The notes: generated by a model from the sequence alone, not told the origin. A DNA stretch of 64,000 bases from Tethya wilhelma (GCA_964030475.1 CAXIPT010000007.1:817072-881071); one strand, 5' to 3'. Shown: positions 44,575-56,106, counted from the first letter of the stretch. Numbers and translations are program-made.

Positions 44575-46485
44575 ATGGGATCAACCAAGAAAGCAAGTGG
44601 TACTGCAATCGGCATCGATTTGGGTACGACCTACTCATGTGTGGGCGTCTTCCAACATGGAAAGGTGGAAATCATTGCCAACGACCAAGGCAGCCGCACC
44701 ACTCCGAGCCACGTTGCATTCACAGACACCGAGAGACTCATCGGAGAAGCTGCCAAGCAACAAGCTGCACGAAACCCCGAAGGAAGCGTGTTTGATGCGA
44801 AACGACTCATTGGACGAAGATATGATGATGCTACTGTGCAGTCGGACATGAAGCACTGGCCATTCAAGGTTGTCAGTGATGGAGGAAAACCAAAGATCAA
44901 GGTTCCTTTCAAGGGAGAGCAAAAGGTGTTCACTCCTGAAGAGATCAGCTCGATGGTGCTCACCAAGTTGAAGGAAACGGCCGAAGCTTATCTCGGACAA
45001 TCGGTCAAGGATGCTGTTATCACTGTTCCAGCCTACTTCAATGACTCTCAACGACAAGCCACTAAAGATGCAGGAAGGATCGCCGGACTGAATGTCCTGA
45101 GGATCATTAATGAACCAACTGCAGCTGCATTGGCCTACGGACTGGACAAGAACCTCAGAGATGAAAAGAACGTGCTCATCTTTGATCTTGGTGGAGGTAC
45201 TTTTGATGTCTCTGTTCTCACAATTGATGAAGGATCGGTCTTTGAAGTGAGGTCAACAGCTGGAGACACTCATCTTGGAGGAGAAGACTTTGACAACAGA
45301 ATGGTGAACCATTTTGTGGCAGAATTTCGTCGCAAGTACAAGAAGGACATTAGCAAGAACGCCCGAGCTCTTCGTCGCTTGAGGACGGCCTGTGAACGAG
45401 CCAAGAGGACCCTCTCCTCCAGTGCAGAAGCTAGTGTGGAAATCGACTCCCTCTTCGAAGGAATCGACTTCTATTCCAAGATCACAAGAGCTCGATTTGA
45501 AGAACTCTGCAGTGATCTGTTCCGTTCTTGTCTCCAGCCAGTGGAGAAAGCTCTCACTGATGCAAAGCTTGGCAAGTCTCAGATTCACGAAGTGGTGCTG
45601 GTCGGTGGGTCTACTCGCATCCCACGAATCCAGAAGATGTTGCAAGATTTCTTCAACGGAAAAGAACTGAACAAGTCCATCAATCCTGACGAGGCAGTTG
45701 CCTATGGAGCCGCTGTACAGGCAGCCATTTTGAGCGGAGACGAAAGCGAAGTGGTCCAAGACGTCCTCCTTGTTGATGTTGCTCCACTGTCCCTTGGAAT
45801 TGAAACAGCCGGAGGTGTGATGACCAACTTGATCAAGAGAAACACCAGGATACCAACACGTACATCCAATGTCTTCACAACTTATGCTGACAACCAGCCT
45901 GGGGTGAACATCCAAGTGTTTGAAGGAGAGAGAGCCATGACCAAAGACAACAACAAACTGGGCACTTTCGAGCTCTCCGGCATTCCACCAGCTCCTCGAG
46001 GTGTGCCGAAAATCGAAGTAACCTTCGACATTGATGCCAATGGTATTCTGAATGTGACGGCCAAGGACCAGAGCACGGGCAAGAGCAACCAGATCACCAT
46101 CAACGACAATGGCAAACTCTCCAGGAGTGATATCGACAGGATGGTGAATGAGGCAGAGCAGTACAAGGCTGAGGATGAAGCACACAGATCGAGAATCGAA
46201 GCAAGAAACAAGCTAGAGAACTACGCCTTTAGCGTGCAGTCTGCCCTCCGAGAGTACGAAGACAAATTGAGCAGTGATGATCAGCAGAAGGTGAAGTCCG
46301 AAGTGGAGCAGGTGTTGAGCTGGGTGGAGGGTAACCAGCTGGCAGATAAGGAGGAGTATGAACACAAGATGGAGGAGCTTCAGAAGATCTGCTCTCCAGT
46401 CATGGCTAAGCTTCACGGAGCAGCTAATGGTGGTGGCCAGCAACAGAGCCACACTGGGGGCCCTACAGTGGAGGAGATGGACTAA
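44575..46485 (+). CDS. HSP70: Cytosolic heat-inducible HSP70, intronless
   Basis: One exon, 636 residues. The frame opens 35 codons earlier, but [20 protein letters not shown] at 44575 is the family start and the upstream part overlaps the 5' UTR. The three HSP70 signatures are present: [20 protein letters not shown] and [17 protein letters not shown]. The substrate domain and lid are complete, and the C-terminus is Gly/Gln-rich ([11 protein letters not shown]). The last four residues are EEMD instead of the usual EEVD. Lack of introns, heat-shock elements and a TATA box mark a stress-induced gene. It is an ATP-driven chaperone of the cytosol and nucleus. Confidence 0.96.
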   Translation: MGSTKKASGTAIGIDLGTTYSCVGVFQHGKVEIIANDQGSRTTPSHVAFTDTERLIGEAAKQQAARNPEGSVFDAKRLIGRRYDDATVQSDMKHWPFKVVSDGGKPKIKVPFKGEQKVFTPEEISSMVLTKLKETAEAYLGQSVKDAVITVPAYFNDSQRQATKDAGRIAGLNVLRIINEPTAAALAYGLDKNLRDEKNVLIFDLGGGTFDVSVLTIDEGSVFEVRSTAGDTHLGGEDFDNRMVNHFVAEFRRKYKKDISKNARALRRLRTACERAKRTLSSSAEASVEIDSLFEGIDFYSKITRARFEELCSDLFRSCLQPVEKALTDAKLGKSQIHEVVLVGGSTRIPRIQKMLQDFFNGKELNKSINPDEAVAYGAAVQAAILSGDESEVVQDVLLVDVAPLSLGIETAGGVMTNLIKRNTRIPTRTSNVFTTYADNQPGVNIQVFEGERAMTKDNNKLGTFELSGIPPAPRGVPKIEVTFDIDANGILNVTAKDQSTGKSNQITINDNGKLSRSDIDRMVNEAEQYKAEDEAHRSRIEARNKLENYAFSVQSALREYEDKLSSDDQQKVKSEVEQVLSWVEGNQLADKEEYEHKMEELQKICSPVMAKLHGAANGGGQQQSHTGGPTVEEMD

Positions 46486-46885
46486 TAACTGAACAGTTAA
46501 TTTATCGTTCTTGTTCTTGTGGTTTATGTTTTGTGTGTGATCACTCTTAATTTGTTCCAACACGTATGATTGTTTTTGTCATTTTTAAAATATTATATAC
46601 CTGTAAGCACTTTATTATAGTTATACAATAATTTAAATCTCATGTTTTATGTCAACATGCAATTTGCCTGATTGTTTGTTTTGTTTGTGAAGGAAAATAT
46701 AAATTTTTATTTCACTTTAGATTGCAATAATTTTACAACAGAAAGAGCATGGATTAACAGCATTACAATAAATTATTATTATATACAGCTGATATGCAAT
46801 AGAGAGAGCAGTAATCTATTTCAATGGTAACCATGACTACCATGGACTATATCATGTGATCTAACTAATACCTACAGCAGCTACG
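46486..46885. other. Convergent 3' spacer HSP70/EF-Tu
   Basis: 400 bp AT-rich spacer between convergent ends; several AATAAA-like strings; no other feature seen. Confidence 0.45.
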
Positions 46886-47028
46886 CTACTTGAGTAGCTC
46901 TGTGATGACGCCGGTACCAACAGTCTTGTGTCCGTCCCTCAGAGTGAATCGTTGGTTGATCTCTAGAGGGATGGGTCTCTTTAAGGAGAGGGTCATGAGA
47001 GCATTGTCCCCAGGCATCACCATCTCTT

Positions 47029-47073
<45 letters not shown>

Positions 47074-48127
47074 AAGTGTAGGTGACAATGACCCATTGAG
47101 AAGCTGAATGGACATACAATGCTTTTTGGAAGGCCAATACAGCACATAAAGATCCATGCTATTGTTTATGCCTCCCCCCCAACACACATCACCCATCCCT
47201 CACCTTCAACAGCTGTCATGGAAACAGGTACATCAGCTGTTCTCGTGAACATCTGTGGTGAGTAGTTCACTGTGAAAGGTTTGTGTCGGCCTCCTTCTTC
47301 TTTCTTTAAGATGTACACTTGAGCTTTGAAATTGTTTGCTGGTTTGAGGGTCCCTGGGGCACACACGACCATCCCCCTTCGAACCTGATCTCTCTTCACC
47401 CCTCTCAAGAGGATCCCAACTTGTTCACCAGCCCGACCTTCTTTCAGGGACTTGTGAAACATTTCAATACCTGAAGACAAAAAACAACAGCAAACGTTTC
47501 GCCAATAGTACTACATTGTATACTAATCTTGCTATCCAAAAAATACTGCAAGTCTGCCTAGTCTGGTGAGTAAGACCAACATTATTATAAAGATTGGCAT
47601 AACAATTTTGCTTTCTCAGACAAATGCCTCATTGTTCAACACAGCTCTGACTCTAAATGGAATATGAGGTCAAAGTTCAGTCTCGTCATCTTTAGTCATC
47701 ACTGAAAGCTGATCGGTTGGTTCATGCAAACAAAAACCAATAAAACCTGACTAGCAAAAATTATCCCATGCCTTAAACCTCATTTACAGGTAGACACATA
47801 AGTGGAGAAACAGACTTTCCATCAAACCACACATGTAAACAGGAGGTGCAATGTATCCATTCTATACTCGATATTACTCACTAACCAGTCACAACAGTTT
47901 TGAGTGTAGATCCGTAGCCGACAAACTCCACCTCGTCTCCAATTTTGACCACACCCCTTTCCACGTGTCCCGAGATGACTGTCCCTCGTCCGGGAATGGA
48001 GAAGGTGTTGTCAACAGGAAGGACGAGGGGCTTGTCAACGTCACGAGTAGGGACAGGGATCCACTCATCCACCTCTTTCAATAGCTTGTGAATACTCTCC
48101 ACACCAAGATCAGGATTCTTAGACTAG

Positions 48128-48211
<84 letters not shown>

Positions 48212-49601
48212 NGTGTGTTCTCAACTAACCTCCAGTGCACAGAGAGCCGATCCAATCACAATGGGGGATTCTGAGTCGTAGGAGTAGCTCTCCAGAGTCT
48301 CTCTCATCTCCAACTCCACCAGCTCCAACACTTCCTCTTCATTGACCATATCAGCCTTGTTGATGTACACCACTATCTTCTTAATGCCAATCTGGAGGGA
48401 GAGAATACCATGGAACAGTTATCACCTAGACACATTACAGCATGAGTATTTGAAAATATAAATGGAAGTTCAGTATCAGCTTTCTCAGACAAATGCCTCA
48501 TTATTCGACACAGCTTTGACTTGTAATGGATTAAAGGTCAAAGTTCAGTCTTGTCATCTTTTGTCATCACTGAAAGCTGATTTGTTGGTTTATGTAAGTG
48601 AAAAACCAGTCCAACCTGATTAGCAAGTAGTAGATGTTCTCGTGTTTGAGGCATTGCTCCATCAGTGGCTGCCACTACCAATATAGCACCATCCATCTGG
48701 GCCACACCTGATGACACACATGGACAATATACAGAACACATAACCAAGAGTATACTAGATTTGAACGCAAAGATTACAGAGCACATAGTCAAAGGTATAC
48801 TAAATCTTATGTACTACTATACAGAAGTGAATAGTGAGTGCTGGGATTTGTTTAAATGCCAAATCATCCTAAATATTATTAATATTCAAAGAATCAATGC
48901 ATATCTCTATCACACTAATGCCTGACTTTAGAGAGAGAGAGAGAGAGAAAGTGAAGGAGGAATCCCAGATGAGGATGGTTGTGTGTATGTGTGAATGAAT
49001 GTGTATAAGGAAAAATTACAAATTTTGCCAAAAAAAAAGAAAAAAAAAAAAGAAAAAAAAATGCTCAAACAAACTAACTTAGCAACTTTGAACAATATAT
49101 CGTACCGCCTATAATTAGTGTTATATGATATAGTTAGCATTGAGGCTTTTCAATGCAAGTTTGTTAACGTTTGATTACGAATAAAAATTCCTGCTATAAA
49201 AACTACCTTTGGTGATAGCAGCTGTGAGTGTTGTCTTGCCGTGGTCAACATGGCCGACGGTGCCCACATTGACGTGAGGCTTTGACCTCACAAACTCCTC
49301 CGCGTACCATCGCACTGACGTACAAGGGTGGGCGGCCAAGATACACCACTGGTTGGACTTTGATGCTACTTTCTGCAGTGAAAGAGAAACCCACACAAAC
49401 ACAAACACAACACACTTCATTCTATGCAAGCAATTTGTGTGGCTGCTCAAATATTTGCCCATGGCATCATACCTTGAGCAGAGGTATTCTAGTGTTGCAG
49501 CTGCGCCATAGCTGACCTGCAACGCAAAGGAGTGAGATATAAGGTGTACAGCATTGCCCATACAGGTCAGGATGATGGAACTTACCAAAAAGAGACGCCA
49601 T
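46886..49601 (-). CDS. TUFM: Mitochondrial elongation factor Tu, copy A, missing one GTPase exon
   Basis: Eight exons are visible: 49586-49601, 49473-49516, 49207-49372, 48616-48707, 48230-48391, 47886-48123, 47204-47470 and about 46886-47031. They encode a mitochondrial leader-like start, then the P-loop [14 protein letters not shown] and SALCALE, and domains 2 and 3 ([50 protein letters not shown]). The exon encoding about 60 residues with RGITIS (switch I) and DCPGHADY (G3) should lie between 49207 and 48707, and it is absent. Copy B has it at about 56841-57020. The gap is phase-neutral (1-1), so the reading frame survives without the exon. A product without G2/G3 should not cycle GTP. Confidence 0.9.
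48131..48212. repeat. (GA)n microsatellite ending in one N
   Basis: About 80 bases of GA repeat in the EF-Tu copy A intron; the N at 48212 abuts the position where the similarity to copy B (56097) starts. Confidence 0.9.
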
Positions 49602-49861
49602 CTTCAGTGGTACACGTGGATCTACTCAGTCGGAGTTATACGGAGTGTCATAACGTATACGGAAACCACGTGGTGAGTAAGAGATGTAAGTTGCAGCTTT
49701 CTAGACACAAACTGAGAAAAGAAAGAATGTGGACTATATTCCTGGTCACCCTAGAGTATGCTACCTATGTTCATCATGCTAGGTACGTTTGTATGTATTT
49801 TTTATTTGCTGTTTGTTTGTGAAGGTCATCGTTTGTTGAGACCTTGTTGTAGAAGTTGACC

Positions 49862-49945
49862 TAGTCTCCTGCCCAGCCCTTTTTTATCCTTTTACCTGGA
49901 TGATACCGAATACTAGGTGGGTCAACTTTAGTCTCGTGCCCAACC
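49862..49945. mobile_element. Decayed foldback element, block A copy
   Basis: TAGTCTCCTGCCCAGCCC near 49862 and TAGTCTCGTGCCCAACCC near 49930 are relatives of the intact block B element at 58017-58105. Confidence 0.5.
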
Positions 49946-50534
49946 CCTGCTCATAGTTTTTCCTTTTACATTGGGGGGTCCGGGTGGGCTTATGTGCATG
50001 ATAGTAGGCCGGGCAGAAGAAGTACGACCGTCAGGTTGACTGCTGAGCTAACACTAACTATTTACCATATCATGTTTGCTGTTTTCAAAGATGCCTACTT
50101 CATGCAGCTATAGCTAGCTCAAAACTGGTAATGGTTGACACAAAAGAAAACTAGTATTTGTGAGGTCAGTATTGTTTACAAGACTGTCTGTGGGTTAATG
50201 AAGCATTATATGATTTCCTCCATTCCATAGTAACTCAAATGCATGCATGATCACACTACAATGTCATGAATTAGTTTATCTCTAAACAATGACCATTTCC
50301 TTTATGAATACTCCAACACACAGTCACATGCATCAGTGCACACACCTGGCACAACAATAGACCATTGTTTCCACATGAATGCTTTTAAAGGATGTTAATT
50401 GTTTTCCCACAAAACTGAGTGAGTGACTGACAAATATATGATACAAAAACAAAGAAAGAAACTTTATATGAACACTAAGTTAGCTATACACAAAGCAATG
50501 GTAACAGTCACAAGATGATAATGCATACTAAACA

Positions 50535-50960
50535 CATCCTCTCTTTCTATCTCATCAGCTATACCATTTTGTCCTATTTTTCTTTATGGCCACATTTTTA
50601 GTTACTTTGTCTTCTTGTCTCAAGCTCAACCAAGCCTTCACCATATCACCAAGGAAGGTCTGCATCTTCTCAAACTTGAATACATGTATACCCAACCCTA
50701 GTCTTCCATCAAGTCCTATGATAATATGAGACTTGTCCAGTTTTCTAAATAGCCACAGACCACTCGCCATCAACTAAGAGTCACGAATAAGCAAAATTGA
50801 TGAATATGGTATGTGCACGAGTAAAGATTATAAAAAGGGTCAGTTTGTGTAGACTCACCAACAACATCTGAAGTAGAATCTGAGGTTATAGGAGCACTTT
50901 TTGTAGGAAAAGGTTGTGTACCAGTTGCATCAGCATCGCTAGTCCCCAATCACAACTTGA
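50535..50960 (-). pseudogene. Decayed Roco Death-domain exons, fragment 1
   Basis: The minus strand reads LFRKLDKSHIIIGLDGRLGL and GDMVKAWLSL, a damaged copy of the Death exon (intact copy: KKLNKPQIIELGCVLGLDIF). A linker-exon relic follows (SDADATGTQPFPTKSAPITS at about 50880-50945). The frame is broken after the AWL motif. Confidence 0.7.
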
Positions 50961-51469
50961 AACACCCATATTTATATACATGCAGTGGAGGGGGGTCTAA
51001 ATTTCACAAAAGGGCCCAAATATTTCAGTAAAATTAGTTCCAGGGGGTCCTAATCTTTTGAAAAATATGGACTGGGAAGAACAAAATTTTGGGGGGTCCA
51101 AATTCGTTGTGTCAGGTTTTCATTGTTGAGGCCTTGATGTAGAACCCAGTAGTTTATGATCATCCAGCTTATGTGATTGCTAGGCAAAGGAAATATGATA
51201 GTCAGGTTGACTGAATGCATGCACAATATTAAATTACCACATTGCACTGTTGTTCGAAATGCCCGGCTTCATGCAGCTAGCTCGGTTCTAAACTTGACTT
51301 ACTTCCAAGTGTTTTCCTGAATTATGAGGCCACAATTACCGTGATATAATGTCAAAAAATGCATATTCCTCATGTATCCTTACATGCTAACAGTCAAACA
51401 GCTATACATAGAGAGCAATGGTAAACAGTCACATTGCATACTAAACACACTCCTCTCTTTCTATCTCTT

Positions 51470-51545
51470 CAGCTACACCTTTTTGTCCTACTTTTCTGAG
51501 AGCCTTAACTAAATCACTTCAAGTTAGTTTATGGCCATAGGATCG
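51470..51545 (-). pseudogene. Roco Death-domain exon, fragment 2
   Basis: A short piece matches only the 3' end of the Death exon (the part for LTWNVLVKALRE). It is followed by the same downstream sequence as the other copies, at about 51110-51300. Confidence 0.55.
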
Positions 51546-52030
51546 ACGATGAAAGTGAAACCAAAGAGGACAAATCAGTGGAAGCCTCCCGACTAGACTC
51601 TGAAGAGGAGGAGACAGTGGTTCTCAAGCCACAGGCTACAAGGGCCTCCAAACCTGAGGAGCTTGAGAAGAACGAGTCGGAAAGAAGTTCCAAGAGTCCT
51701 CATGGCTCAGTAGAAGGAGGTGGGCAAGAGGTGGGGAGCTCAGGGAGGAAGAGAAGACCAAGACGAGGGAAGAGGGGGGCAAAACAGGACGTAGAAACTG
51801 GTCAAACTAGTTCAGAAACTGGTCAAACTAGAAAAGGTACTGATTATTACAAATGCTCAGTCTGTATCAGTAGTAACTGTAAGAGCAGGAGAAATAGACA
51901 AAAAAATGACATTTGTTTTAGTGGAATTCCCACAAATTGTGACAGTGGATTAAAAAGCATCTTATTTAATCACCGTCCCTTTGTCCAGCATCAAGTGCTG
52001 TTCATCATGTTTGATAGAGACTTGTGTTAA
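51546..52030 (+). other. Orphan charged ORF among the Roco fragments
   Basis: An open frame of at least 150 codons. It begins IDDESETKEDKSVEASRL and has acidic, then Arg/Gly-rich (RKRRPRRGKRGAK) and GQTSSETGQT repeats. It has no counterpart in block B. It could be an exon of an inserted gene; I recognise no domain and see no clear splice partners. Confidence 0.3.
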
Positions 52031-52488
52031 ATTTGTTTGTGCATTGATCACTATTAATTTTATGGCATGATAATTATACTATGGTTTATGAAGGTCATCA
52101 TTGTTTATAGGCATTTACAATTGGCTAGCTGGCTAGGCAGTAATTATGGTTGAGGTAAACCCACGAGTTGTGCATAGAGGTTGTTTAATAAGACTGGCAA
52201 CCAAGAGTCTTTGGGTTAATGTAGTAACTCATCACATGCACGATTAGTTTATCTCTAAATAATGAACATTCTTATCATTTATGAATACTCCAACACACAG
52301 TCACATGCATCAGTGCACACACCTGGCACAACAATAGACCATTGCTTGCCATTATGAATGCTGTTTGTTCTCCCATGACACTATTACTAAACAGGGAAAG
52401 CAACTTTGCATTTGCATTGTTATAATTATACACAAAAATCAACATAATAATTCAACCTATAGTCATAGAGGAATAAAGCAGTAGTCTT

Positions 52489-53520
52489 TTAAGTACATTT
52501 CTCTCTTTCTATCTCACTAGCTACACCATTTTGTCCTAGTTCCCTAAGAGCCTTAACTAAAACATTCCAAGTTAGTGGATCCCCACATACATTTATGACG
52601 TTGTCTTCTTTTCTCAACCAAGCCTTCACCATGTCACCAGGGAGGGTGGCCATCTTCTCAAGGTTGAAGATGTCCAACCCCAACACACAACCAAGTTCTA
52701 TGATTTGAGGCTTGTCCAGTTTTTTCAAATATCGGCAGATATAATACCAATCACTCCCACCTATGAATCAGGAATAAACAATGAATGTAGTGTGTGTGTT
52801 CCAGTGAGTAAACATCATTACGTAAGAGTCAGCTATTGTGCAATAGACTCACTGATAACATTGGAGGTAGATTCTGAGGTTTGAGGAGGACTAGTACCGA
52901 CTGTGGTTGGTGTAGTAACTGTTGCACCTGCATTGCTGGTCCCAGAGTCCTTTTGATCCTGGGCCTATAATAGGATGTGGAGTAATTAATGCAAAGCATA
53001 TGCAACATCCCAAGCAAAACACCTATACAAAGATTATACAAACATGTACGTCTTCTTACCTCAATTTTCAGTAACTGGTTGACATCAAACTCCTTGAAAC
53101 ATTGAGGACATTCTGACTTTGACAGCCGGTCTGTCCCTTCATAATAGTTGATGTATCGTACAAGATTCGTCTTCCCACACTTACAAGGAGCCAGTAGAGG
53201 TCCACCATAATATCTCAGTCCTTCAAGGTTGCTGTGTAGGCAAATCTTTCGGAGGTACTCAGTATGGAATCTATTGATGTGGTCGGCAGGAGTCCTTGGG
53301 TCACTAGGACGAGGGCTGGGAATAAAGACACACCCACACACACAGGTAGAATAAACATGACTATCCTTATAGTCGTACATGTGCATCATTCTTCACTTAC
53401 AGCACAGAGATCTTGAGTCGATGTTCTTCTGTCTCCAACTCCACACTCCAATGGCAACCATCGATGTTCTTGAACTGGCACATGTCCTTCGACAGGTATG
53501 GCATGCAAGCGTACTGTCTC
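52489..53520 (-). pseudogene. Roco 3' end, truncated copy (Death domain, zinc site)
   Basis: Four exon copies remain. They are the Death exon (52489 to about 52762; KKLDKPQIIELGCVLGLD, LPGDMVKAWLRKED), the Ser/Thr linker exon (about 52854-52968), the zinc-site exon (about 53060-53317; APCKCGKTN and SECPQCFKEFDV) and part of the HWSVELETEEHRLKIS exon (about 53400-53505). Frames are intact and residues nearly identical to the full gene at 58686. The ROC, COR and ankyrin parts are absent. It could be transcribed only with a new 5' end. Confidence 0.8.
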
Positions 53521-53599
53521 ATAATCTTTTTTGATTGAATAGAACGTGGTGGTTTAAAAAATAACATTTTAGATATTATAGTGTGTATTTAATATGTAC

Positions 53600-54050
53600 A
53601 TGTTTAGTTATAGTGTGCTAACTGATATTAGCACCATCCATCATTGTCTGTTGGTTGGTCTCTGCACACACGAAAAACTTTTTCTTATAAGAGCTATACC
53701 GTGTGTACCTTATAACTTCACTTACCTCTTTATTTGTGTCTTTCCAACGAGAGAGAGAAGCTCTGGTTTCTGGTCAATCACCACCGTCAACAGCTGGTCC
53801 AAGTAGGCTTGGTGACGGGTGAAACTCTCTTCAAGGTTTTGCAACTTGGTGATCAAATTTGAGCGAGGTAGTTTAGCTAGAGTTGAGAGATCTGTGATAA
53901 AGTCTTCCTGGCTTGTGTCGAGAGGTTCACTGGCCGTCATTTGTTTTTGTAGCATCTGAACTGCACGCTCTTTGTCCTTCTGGAGTTTCTTTAGCTCAGC
54001 AATCTAATCAGATCAGGAAATGAAAGGGGCTTGTAAATATACCCCCACTG

Positions 54051-54088
<38 letters not shown>

Positions 54089-55486
54089 CATACTCGTGTC
54101 TTCTCTGCTCTCTTTAGTTTGGCTATCTCTTCATCTTTCTCCTTGAGACTGGCCAGTAATGTTTCCTGGTTGTCATGGTAACCACCACCACTTCTTTCAG
54201 AGTCTTTTGATGTCTGGCGGTGAAGCAGAGAGCGAGCTTCTTCAGATTCCCTCAACTGTATACAACAAAAGCACCAGCTAGTACTCAGAGGTATTTATGA
54301 TGTATCTCTTAAGTGTGAGAGTATATAGACAGTAGCTTAAGGTCAGTTCACAATATTTCCTGTTGCGTCACATAAAAATTATTCGTGTACAGATACATAG
54401 GAACACACTATCAAACGTACATTTGGACAATTCTTCTAAATCTGCGTCAATGCGTTGTGTTGCGTTGCATCGCCAAATGTGTAGTACTATTACGCGACGC
54501 AGCACCGGGTATTGTGAACCCGCCTTAATACTGTAGTAGTGTACTGTATACCTGTTGCTTAAGATCCTGAACGGTTGTATGAAGGATCTTCATTTCTGAA
54601 TCTCTCTCCTTCAAAGGGGTACATAATACAACTTCAATATGAATGTGTATACAGTCATACAATTAAATAACCTTTTGAGAAGATGAATATCTGACCAGCT
54701 CAGCCTTCAGCCTATGAAAAAAAGAAGCCACACGAACTTGACTACTGTATAGCGGGAAATTGCGAAAATTTAACTTCTGCATTTACATTATACGAGCGCG
54801 CGCTGCGTATACGAAATTTAAAAGTATGAAAAAAAATTTTAGCCGCTTTTATACGAAATTTTGCACCAACGAAAATTTCCCGCTATACGGTATCATGTAA
54901 CTTTATACATTGCATAAGACATCCATTACCTGTCACAGTCTTGTTTCCAGAGCTCCACTTCTGATGCCTGGAAGTCCAGCTGAGCAGAGAGAGAGCTGAT
55001 CACCTTTTTGTACCTCTCTGAAGCAGCAGCTGCCCCATGGCCCGATCCCGTTGGTGCTTCCTCAGTAGATGATGAGGATGTGGACGGGTTACCACTGTCT
55101 GTTGATTCCAGGGGTCGAGTGATGACAATTTTCATAGCCCCCTTGTTCTTTTCTCGCAAGAGGGACTCAACTTCCTGTTGCGATTTTGTGGCCACTTCAT
55201 CTTCATCAATTTCCACAATCCTGAATAGATGGACAAGAACACATATAAGCAATAGTGTCCACGATCCTGAATTTAAAACACGGAAACAAGTATAAGCATT
55301 ATTATAATATTATTATGTGTGTATCCAATAACACACACACTTCTCTCGCAAAAGGGACTCAAAACTTCCTTCATTCTCAAAATCCTGAATTGGGAACAGG
55401 AAAAGTAACCATTAGTATACATCCAATAACTTCTATTAACTTACCTGTCTCCAAATTTCAGACCCGTTTTGCTTGCAGTTTCTGAT
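53600..55486 (-). CDS. PDZ, coiled coil and Rab11-FIP-like C-terminus (5' part missing)
   Basis: Exons run from 55445-55486 (SETASKTGLKFGDR) through 54930-55220 (IVEIDEDEVATKSQQEVESL; AMKIVITRPL), about 54675-54711, 54550-54612, 54090-54256 and 53722-54004. The first two form the second half of a PDZ domain; the GLGF-bearing first half is not found before the duplication junction at 56097. Ser-rich sequence leads to a long coiled coil (SSLSAQLDFQASEVELWKQD; ASLKEKDEEIAKLKR). The last large exon has LPRSNLITKLQNLEESFTRH and QAYLDQLLTVVIDQKPELL, which fits the Rab11-binding FIP-RBD pattern YIDxLLxxVxxxxPxLL. Frame continues into a short exon (about 53620-53658). The FIP-RBD call is by motif. 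Confidence 0.55.
54337..54528. mobile_element. MITE flanked by TTAA with 15-bp inverted ends
   Basis: TTAA-GGTCAGTTCACAATA at the left and TATTGTGAACCCGCC-TTAA at the right pair with few mismatches. The TTAA ends suggest a piggyBac- or Kolobok-type parent. It sits in an intron of the PDZ/FIP-like gene. Confidence 0.75.
54743..54892. mobile_element. MITE with TACYGTATAGCGGGAAATT ends
   Basis: TACTGTATAGCGGGAAATT at the left is inverted at the right (AATTTCCCGCTATACGGTA). The core is AT-rich with a GCGCGC patch. It lies in the next intron of the PDZ/FIP-like gene. A decayed relative may lie near 34560-34620. Confidence 0.72.
55325..55395 (-). pseudogene. Decayed partial copy of the PDZ exon
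   Basis: CTCGCAAAAGGGACTCAAAACTTCC and the following bases repeat, with gaps, the exon at 55145-55222 (CTCGCAAGAGGGACTCAACT and ATCCTGAAT). It lies within the intron just upstream of that exon. Confidence 0.5.
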
Positions 55487-55499
55487 CTACAATGACACA

Positions 55500-56096
55500 A
55501 CCTGTTTCCCTGGAAACAGAAGTGACCTTAATACCCAGAGACACTCTCTTTCTTGCTTCGTTAAATTATAGAAATTGTCTTTAGACCATGCAGGGTAGCC
55601 TGGAAGGAGGGAGAGAAGAAGAGCACGAAATAAAATTGCGATGTTATACAGGCAACAATGTATTTTGTGAAGGTTGCATCCAAGATTCCTGATTTTTTAA
55701 CAGTTTATTTTTTCAATTTCAAAGTTGAGATTGACAGCTTATTTATTCAAAAGGGTTAATTTCAAGATTGACAGTTTATTCATGAGATTGCTACTTTCAT
55801 TCCACAGTAGGTTTAGTGAAAAAGGAAACTGTAAACAAAAGGCTGGCCTAATAACAGAGTCCAGCCAGATTTGCACATGCACATGTGGTATTGTGAAAGG
55901 GTCAGGATACCCTGGAAACTACAATAAAAGTAGCCTAAGTCCTTGTTATTGTCAGCTTCCTCAGACAAATTAATGCCTTGATGTATCTGGTTCAAGCACA
56001 ACACCATTGATTTTGTGTACAACGTAAGTGGTTTTGGAGTGTTCACTAATTAGATTTGCATACCCAGTACATACAATATCAGTTCTAGTATCTAGT
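55500..56096. other. Junction DNA between PDZ/FIP-like fragment and block B
   Basis: About 600 bp in which I find no exon of the PDZ gene, no ORF with a domain and no repeat ends. It must contain the join to block B. Confidence 0.4.
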
Positions 56097-56106
56097 GTGT
56101 GTGTTC

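Larger units (their letters stand above)
48215..53505. repeat. Tandem duplication, block A (EF-Tu 5' half to Roco 3' part)
   Basis: Block A matches block B (56097-59705) in order and orientation: EF-Tu exon 5 to exon 1, the intergenic DNA, the Roco Death exon, linker exon, zinc-site exon and half of the exon with HWSVELETEEHRLKIS. Offsets change where one block has insertions or deletions (7878 near EF-Tu exon 5, 8135 at the EF-Tu start, 6197 at the Death exon). Confidence 0.88.

Noticed and set aside
45253..46185. 310-codon ORF on the minus strand inside HSP70
   Set aside because: Shadow of the intact HSP70 frame; no domain in the antisense reading.
54590..54660. Possible CRISPR-like regular repeats in tandem TG/GA zones
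   Set aside because: Simple microsatellites without unique spacers, in a eukaryotic genome.
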